From the NCBI RefSeq assembly GCF_900107685.1, contig NZ_FNRQ01000007.1, positions 124,001 to 188,000 on the forward strand: DNA of 64,000 bases, given 5' to 3'. The translations under genes were made by a program, and so were the position numbers. The notes under the pieces were generated by a model, which worked only from the letters and a program-made list of their open reading frames with translations, had not been told where the DNA came from and searched no databases. Origin of the DNA: Paraburkholderia sartisoli. Lineage in GTDB: Bacteria > Pseudomonadota > Gammaproteobacteria > Burkholderiales > Burkholderiaceae. Shown here piece by piece: positions 59,622 through 64,000 of the stretch. Within the stretch, counting starts at the first letter, position 1, and every line of letters starts with the position of its first letter.

Positions 59622-60548
59622 TCAGTAGACTTCCGGCACGATCATCGAAGCCGGCACCGGCTGGCGGATGTACTCCGTGTTGTAGACCCGGTCAGGCAGC
59701 GCGATCGACGGATGGTCGATCTCGTGGTACGGCACCTGGCTCAGCAGATGGTGAATGCAGTTCAGGCGCGCGCGCTTCTTGTCGACTGCCTGCACGACCC
59801 ACCACGGCGCCTCGGGAATATGCGAGCGATGCAGCATCACTTCTTTCGCCTGCGTATACGCTTCCCAGCGACGGCGGCTTTCCAGATCCATCGGGCTCAG
59901 TTTCCACTGCTTGAGCGGATCGAGAATGCGGTTCTGGAAGCGGATTTCCTGTTCTTCGTCGGTGATCGAAAACCAGTATTTGACGATCTGGATGCCGCTT
60001 CTCACCAGCATTTTTTCGAATTCCGGCACTGAGCGGAAGAACTCTTCGTACTCTTCGTCGGAGCAGAAATTCATCACGCGCTCGACGCCCGCGCGGTTGT
60101 ACCAGCTGCGGTCGAACAGCACCATTTCGCCGCCCGCCGGCAGATGCTGCGCGTAGCGCTGGAAATACCACTGCGTGCGTTCGCGGTTGTTCGGCGCGGG
60201 CAACGCCGCCACGCGGCACACGCGCGGATTCAGGCGCTGCGTGATGCGCTTGATCGCCCCGCCCTTGCCCGCCGCGTCGCGGCCTTCGAAGATCACGACG
60301 AGCCGGTGCCCCGTGTGGACGATCCAGTCCTGCAATTTGACGAGTTCGCCCTGCAGACGGAACAGCTCGCGAAAATAGTGTTTGCGCGCTTCGCGGGCTT
60401 CGGCGGTGAGGCCATCCGCGCCGTCGACGATGCGGTCGTCCACTTCCATTTCGAGTTCCTCGTCGTATGCGTCGATGAGGTCTTCTTCGAAACGGCGCTG
60501 ACGTTCGGCAAACGCCGCGGCGTCGAGGGCCATGTCATTTTCTTTCAT
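59622..60548 (-). CDS. ppk2: Polyphosphate kinase 2
   Basis: 308-aa PPK2 enzyme transferring phosphate between polyphosphate and nucleotides. Walker A-like GRDAAGKGG at 89-97, lid DRSWYNRAGVERVMNF, and WFSITDEEQEIRFQNRILDPLKQWKLSP are all PPK2 hallmarks. The start is ATG 60548: AGGAG lies 6 bp upstream, whereas the in-frame ATG at 60554 would overlap that site. Single-domain PPK2, so class I or II. Preferred direction (polyP to nucleotide or reverse) cannot be told from sequence. Confidence 0.94.
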   Translation of the reverse strand: MKENDMALDAAAFAERQRRFEEDLIDAYDEELEMEVDDRIVDGADGLTAEAREARKHYFRELFRLQGELVKLQDWIVHTGHRLVVIFEGRDAAGKGGAIKRITQRLNPRVCRVAALPAPNNRERTQWYFQRYAQHLPAGGEMVLFDRSWYNRAGVERVMNFCSDEEYEEFFRSVPEFEKMLVRSGIQIVKYWFSITDEEQEIRFQNRILDPLKQWKLSPMDLESRRRWEAYTQAKEVMLHRSHIPEAPWWVVQAVDKKRARLNCIHHLLSQVPYHEIDHPSIALPDRVYNTEYIRQPVPASMIVPEVY

Positions 60549-60655
60549 CGTCATTCTCCTGTGCGACGGAAACGGGTTGCCCGCGCGATGCGTGCAGTAT
60601 CGATGATCCGATTATCGAAGCACGAAGTGTCAGCCGTGTTACCCCGGTGTGGCCG

Positions 60656-61090
60656 TCACGGTGCGTGGACGGCGGCGGCAACGCGTGCCAGGGGACGGGC
60701 AAAGCTCAGTTCGTGCCCGTCCGGATCGACGAGATGGAAATAGCGCTCGCCCCACGGCGCGTCCGATGGCGCGAATTCGGGTGTCAACCCGGCGGCCCGC
60801 GCCTTGCGATACATGCCGTCGACATCGGACACGTAAATGATCACGCGCCCCCACCAGGTGATCGGGCCACGCGTGTCGGCGATCACGTTGAGGAACGACG
60901 AGCCCAGCGCGAATGACGTAAACGCCTCGTCAGGTCCACCGAAGCGGCGTGGAAAGCCCAGCGCTTCGTAGAATGCCACCGCGCGGGCCATGTCATGCGT
61001 CGCAAGCGTGATCGCGCTCAGCGATTCGACCTCGGGCTGGGGGGCGGGTTGGGGTTCTTTCGTTCCGGATGGGCTCACGGGCTGGTTCAT
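60656..61090 (-). CDS. VOC-family (glyoxalase/bleomycin-resistance-like) protein
   Basis: 144-aa vicinal-oxygen-chelate protein starting at ATG 61090 with AAGGAG upstream. After a Pro-rich N-terminal segment, ITLATHDMARAVAFYEALGF and RYFHLVDPDGHELSFARPL mark the two betaalphabeta-beta-beta modules, with His and Glu candidates for a metal site. No active-site partner or neighbouring gene suggests the substrate. Same direction as ppk2, 100 bp upstream of it. Confidence 0.85.
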   Translation of the reverse strand: MNQPVSPSGTKEPQPAPQPEVESLSAITLATHDMARAVAFYEALGFPRRFGGPDEAFTSFALGSSFLNVIADTRGPITWWGRVIIYVSDVDGMYRKARAAGLTPEFAPSDAPWGERYFHLVDPDGHELSFARPLARVAAAVHAP

Positions 61091-61305
61091 GCTGTCGTGC
61101 TCCTTTCGCGCGAATTGCCGCACCGTGGCGTGATCGCGTCGTGTCGCGACGTCGCCGCCCGGACTCGCGGCACGTCGGTGCGGGCGGCGGCAAGGCAGAT
61201 GTCAGGGAAGTGTCTCACAGCGCCTTCGCCTCGCGCATCTCCGCGGCACTTGAAAAACGACGGCGCGACCCCGCATCTTCGGGTCCAACTATCTGGAGCG
61301 TCATC

Positions 61306-62349
61306 ATGGGAAGCCGTCCCCGTTTCATCGATGATCTGTCGCCACGCGCGCCGTCCGACGCGGCCGCGCCTCTGCCGGCCGCCACCGACGACGCGCTGCT
61401 CGACGCGTACTCCCGCACCGTCATCGGGGCGCTGGAGCGCGTGCAGCAGGCCGTCGCGTTCATTTCCGTCGAGCGACGCCTGCCGGGCGACGCCGGCGGG
61501 CCGGGCGGCCGCGGCGCGCGCGGCGGCACGGGCTCCGGCTTTCTCTTCACGCCCGATGGCTATCTGCTGACCAACAGCCACGTCGTGCATGGTGCGACGC
61601 ATATCCGCGTGACGCTGGCCGATGGCGCCCGATTCGACGCCGATCTCGTCGGCGACGACCCGGACAGCGATCTTGCCGTGCTGCGGATCGGCTCGCCCGA
61701 GCCGTTGCCGCACGTCGAACTGGGCGAATCGGGCAAGCTGCGCGTCGGGCAGATCGCGATCGCGGTCGGCAATCCGCTCGGGCTCGCGCAGACAGTCACT
61801 ACCGGCGTGGTGTCCGCGCTCGGCCGCTCGTTGCGCGCGAACTCGGGCCGCATGATCTACGACGTGATCCAGACCGACGCCGCGCTGAATCCGGGCAACT
61901 CCGGCGGGCCGCTGATCAACTCGGCAGGTCAGGTGATCGGCGTGAACACGGCGATCATCCCCGGCGCGCAGGCGATCTGCTTCGCGACGGCCATCGACAC
62001 GGCGAAGTGGGTGATCATGCAGCTCTTCGCCTACGGACACGTGCGACGCGCCTATATCGGCGTGGCCGGCACGACGACGCCCCTCTCGCGACGCGTGCAG
62101 CGGTATTTCGGGCTGTCGGCGGCGAGCGGCGTGCGCGTCATGGAAGTGGTCAGGCATAGCCCGGCCGCGGCGGCCGGCGTGCGGACCGACGACACGATCG
62201 TGGGGATCGACGGCGTCGAGGTGGAAAGCGTCGACGGATTGCAGCGGGTGCTGGACGCGTCGCGGATCGATCGCGTCGTTTCGGTGGCTGTTCTGCGCGG
62301 CGCGCGGAAGCTCGAGCTGGGTTTGACGCCGGTTGAGCAGGTCAGTTAG
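61306..62349 (+). CDS. HtrA/DegP-like trypsin-fold serine protease with one PDZ domain
   Basis: 347-aa S1C protease. The triad is H92 (TNSHVVHG), D122 (DPDSDLAVLRI), S199 (GNSGGPL), and a single PDZ domain follows at about 250-340 (GVRVMEVVRHSPAAAAGVRTDDTIVGIDGVEVES). ATG 61306 has GGAG 7 bp upstream. There is no signal peptide or membrane anchor: the N-terminus is polar, and a Gly-rich loop precedes the protease fold. It may therefore be cytoplasmic, unlike classic DegP/DegQ/DegS. It is not evidently in an operon. Confidence 0.88.
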   Translation: MGSRPRFIDDLSPRAPSDAAAPLPAATDDALLDAYSRTVIGALERVQQAVAFISVERRLPGDAGGPGGRGARGGTGSGFLFTPDGYLLTNSHVVHGATHIRVTLADGARFDADLVGDDPDSDLAVLRIGSPEPLPHVELGESGKLRVGQIAIAVGNPLGLAQTVTTGVVSALGRSLRANSGRMIYDVIQTDAALNPGNSGGPLINSAGQVIGVNTAIIPGAQAICFATAIDTAKWVIMQLFAYGHVRRAYIGVAGTTTPLSRRVQRYFGLSAASGVRVMEVVRHSPAAAAGVRTDDTIVGIDGVEVESVDGLQRVLDASRIDRVVSVAVLRGARKLELGLTPVEQVS

Positions 62350-62417
62350 CCATTCCTGATTCGTTGCCGCTTTGTTGCCTATACTGGGGAGATCGATCAG
62401 CTGCCGAGGAGAGCGAG

Positions 62418-62705
62418 TTGGCCAGTGACTACCAGGTGAAAGTCGCACGAGACATCGCCGGATATGACGATTCCGGCATACCGAGGGTCAGGCGCGGACC
62501 CGCGCGGGTCGTGGTTGTTGCAGCGCAGCGGGAAATGGTGTTCGGCGATCGGGATGCGTTGGAGCGGTTTGTTTTTGCCTGCCGGCAGGCTGGGGATGAG
62601 GCTTTTTCTTCTTCCTCTTCCTCCTTCTCTTCTTCTATTTCTTCTCAGGATGCCGCTCATGCCGATGCCTGGTGTCGGTTCTTTGAGCGGATTTTGAAGC
62701 TTTAG
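62418..62705 (+). CDS. Small protein of unknown function with Ser-rich insert
   Basis: About 95 residues from TTG 62418, with GAGGAG 6 bp upstream. The first half reads as a folded protein (ASDYQVKVARDIAGYDDSGIPRVRRGPARVVVVAAQREMVFGD followed by LERFVFACRQAGDE). Then comes a run of serines encoded by a C/T microsatellite and a short end CRFFERILKL. An alternative start upstream (62364) has no ribosome site. Not in a recognised family. The C/T repeat could vary in length. Confidence 0.5.
   Translation: MASDYQVKVARDIAGYDDSGIPRVRRGPARVVVVAAQREMVFGDRDALERFVFACRQAGDEAFSSSSSSFSSSISSQDAAHADAWCRFFERILKL
62602..62647 (+). repeat. C/T-rich microsatellite-like tract
   Basis: Almost uninterrupted runs of TCT/TCC units on the plus strand, inside the small coding region at 62418-62705, giving a polyserine stretch. 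Such tracts change length by slippage. Confidence 0.7.
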
Positions 62706-63200
62706 GGTTTTCTTTTCTTTCTTTGGCCTTTCCTTGAATTCATGTCGGTCTATTTGTGTTGCCCCTGTGCGGGGCGGCACCTACTTTTCTTTGTCTTCCA
62801 AAGAAAAGTAGGCAAAAGAAAGGCGCTTCGAAATGCCATCTTTTCTCGGTGCGTCATTCTTGGGGAATGGCACCCCATGAGGTGTCGCCCTCGCACTCGA
62901 TGCCGCACTGGTCCGCGCATGATCTGATCCCCCGCGCCACGACCTCCGTGACACAGCATTCATTCACCGGCTTCGCACTTCGTGCGCGCCGTCAGGGCTG
63001 ATACGTGTCGAGGAAGCCGGTAAACCTGGCCCGCAGTTGATACGCGCGATACGTGTGCATCCTCCACGGGCAACGCGATATCCCGACGTGGATGCCCGAC
63101 AGTTGACTCCCATCGAGAACTGAGCGCCTCAGTTGTACACAAATGACTCCAACGAGAAGCGCAGGCAGCGGCTTCCAATGCCACTCCCCGTCACCACAAC
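62706..63200. other. Gene-free stretch between the Ser-rich protein and ggt
   Basis: About 500 bp without a supported gene. It contains the CCTACTTTTCTTTG palindrome listed separately. Apart from it I see no further promoter or RNA signature; short frames on both strands have no family features. Confidence 0.4.
62780..62812. repeat. Burkholderial intergenic palindrome
   Basis: CCTACTTTTCTTTG (62780-62793) and CAAAGAAAAGTAGG (62799-62812) form a perfect 14-bp stem with a 5-nt loop (TCTTC), preceded by GGGGCGGCA and followed by CAAAAGAAAGG. This sequence style occurs many times in Burkholderia and Paraburkholderia intergenic regions, from general knowledge of those genomes. Function uncertain; likely a REP-type element or transcription terminator. 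Confidence 0.7.
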
Positions 63201-63230
63201 AAAAAACGGGCACCGAATCCCGATGCCCGC
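63201..63230 (-). terminator. Terminator of ggt
   Basis: On the minus strand a stem CGGGCA / TGCCCG (63229-63224 and 63212-63207) is followed by six T (63206-63201). It lies 27 bp past the ggt stop. Confidence 0.75.
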
Positions 63231-63256
63231 CTTTCCCTGCTCTCCCGCATTTCCCG

Positions 63257-64000
63257 CTACTGGATCACCCTCGATATCCCGCGTCCTCGTGGGTCGGATA
63301 CCGGCTCCGGTGTGTCTCCGTTGATCTTGATCGCCTGGATGTCGCCGCTGAAATCCTGTCCCTTCAGCACGTATCCCTTCGCCTCGATCTCCTTCGCCAG
63401 CTCGCCGTCGATCGGCTTGTACGGCTCCCAGAAAATCGTGTTCGGCGGCAACAGCTGGTGGTGAAAGCGCATCGCGGCCACCGCCTCCGGCAACGGCATG
63501 TTGAAGTCATACACGTTGTTGATCACCTGGAATATCGACGTGAAAATCCGTGAGCCCCCCGGCGTTCCAATCACGAGCGATACCTTGCCGTCCTTCGTCA
63601 GGATCGTCGGCGACATCGACGACAACGGACGCTTCTTCGGCTCGATCGAATTCGCGTCGCTGCCCACCACGCCGAACATGTTCGGCACGCCCGGCTTCGC
63701 GGCGAAATCGTCCATCTCATCGTTCAGCACGATCCCGGTGCCCTCGGCCACCACGCCCGATCCAAAGTAACCGTTGATCGTGTACGTATTCGATACCGCA
63801 TTGCCCCACTTGTCGACCACCGAGAAATGCGTCGTCTCGGCCTTCTCCGGCATCGACGTGCCAAGCCCCGGCTGTACGCTCTTCGTGTCCGAAGGCGTCG
63901 TCGGGTTCACTTCAGCGGCGCGCTTTGCGATGTACGGGTCGTCGATCAGCTGCTCGATCGGTACCTTGTAGAAATCCGGATCGCCCAGGTATTGCGCGCG
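63257..64000 (-). CDS. ggt: Gamma-glutamyltransferase, C-terminal part, 5' end outside window
   Basis: The last 247 codons of gamma-glutamyltranspeptidase; the frame is open to the window edge, so the N-terminal two thirds lie to the right. The visible part shows RAQYLGDPDFYKVPIEQL, the autocatalytic junction and nucleophile region AETTHFSVVDKWGNAVS (the first Thr of the small subunit), FGSGVVAEGTGIVLNDEMDDF, SSMSPTILTKDGK and IGTPGGSRI. The enzyme is exported and cleaves gamma-glutamyl bonds such as in glutathione, and can transfer the glutamyl group to amines. It is not in an operon with the preceding genes. Confidence 0.94.
   Translation of the reverse strand, partial: RAQYLGDPDFYKVPIEQLIDDPYIAKRAAEVNPTTPSDTKSVQPGLGTSMPEKAETTHFSVVDKWGNAVSNTYTINGYFGSGVVAEGTGIVLNDEMDDFAAKPGVPNMFGVVGSDANSIEPKKRPLSSMSPTILTKDGKVSLVIGTPGGSRIFTSIFQVINNVYDFNMPLPEAVAAMRFHHQLLPPNTIFWEPYKPIDGELAKEIEAKGYVLKGQDFSGDIQAIKINGDTPEPVSDPRGRGISRVIQ

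Noticed and set aside
62418..62705. C/T tract as sequencing artefact
   Set aside because: The tract is imperfect and flanked by normal sequence, so I kept the gene as low confidence rather than discard it.

Overview
The window reads as a piece of a Burkholderia-type (most likely Paraburkholderia) genome, probably a secondary replicon. It is GC-rich with strong third-position GC bias. It has two 'Gram-negative porin' genes of the burkholderial type and a burkholderial repeat hairpin near 62.8 kb. Its gene neighbourhood matches the GbdR regulon known from Pseudomonas aeruginosa and Burkholderia. No rRNA, tRNA, CRISPR array, replication origin or intact prophage was seen. The genus is inferred from style and synteny, not from a marker gene.

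Region 1 (1-35.3 kb) is an almost complete route from choline and choline-O-sulfate to central metabolism. It holds the 3' end of betA (choline dehydrogenase), two choline-type periplasmic binding proteins flanking a porin, betC with its divergent LysR regulator, and purU. A long minus-strand chain follows: glyA, M19 dipeptidase, DUF5943-like protein, dgcA, dgcB, etfA, etfB, gbcA, gbcB and a betaine-type binding protein. It takes glycine betaine to dimethylglycine, sarcosine and glycine. gbdR diverges from glyA. A second minus-strand chain, sdaA, soxB, soxD, soxA, soxG, a small unknown protein and fdhA, handles sarcosine oxidation, serine deamination and formaldehyde disposal. Two more GlxA/GbdR-like AraC regulators and a ProV/ProW-type ABC core (ATPase and permease, with no binding protein of its own) close the region. 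The three binding proteins encoded far away are the obvious partners for that core.

Region 2 (35.3-45.2 kb) is accessory. It contains a membrane protein that joins an HdeD-like membrane half to a cytosolic domain with a permuted papain-like His...Cys arrangement, a truncated NmrA pseudogene, and a catabolic cassette of unknown substrate (SDR, MFS transporter, RidA, NAD-dependent epimerase, HSL-type hydrolase, porin, GntR/FCD regulator). Several motif-like palindromes lie in its AT-rich promoter region.

Region 3 (45.4-52.7 kb) starts with an internally deleted IS1182-like element abutting a truncated, frameshifted FtrA-like regulator. A tight minus-strand operon follows: amino-acid permease, DadA-like amine oxidoreductase, Leu-type binding protein, eutB, eutC, with a divergent MocR regulator. 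This looks like ethanolamine and amino-acid nitrogen catabolism.

Region 4 (54.1-64 kb) holds a small type II toxin-antitoxin pair with a palindromic operator, a PerM/AI-2E family transporter with a long soluble tail, a YigZ/IMPACT protein, a Pit phosphate transporter facing a PPK2 polyphosphate kinase across a shared perfect-palindrome terminator, a VOC protein, an HtrA-like protease without signal peptide, a Ser-rich small protein, and the 3' part of a gamma-glutamyltransferase gene that runs off the window.
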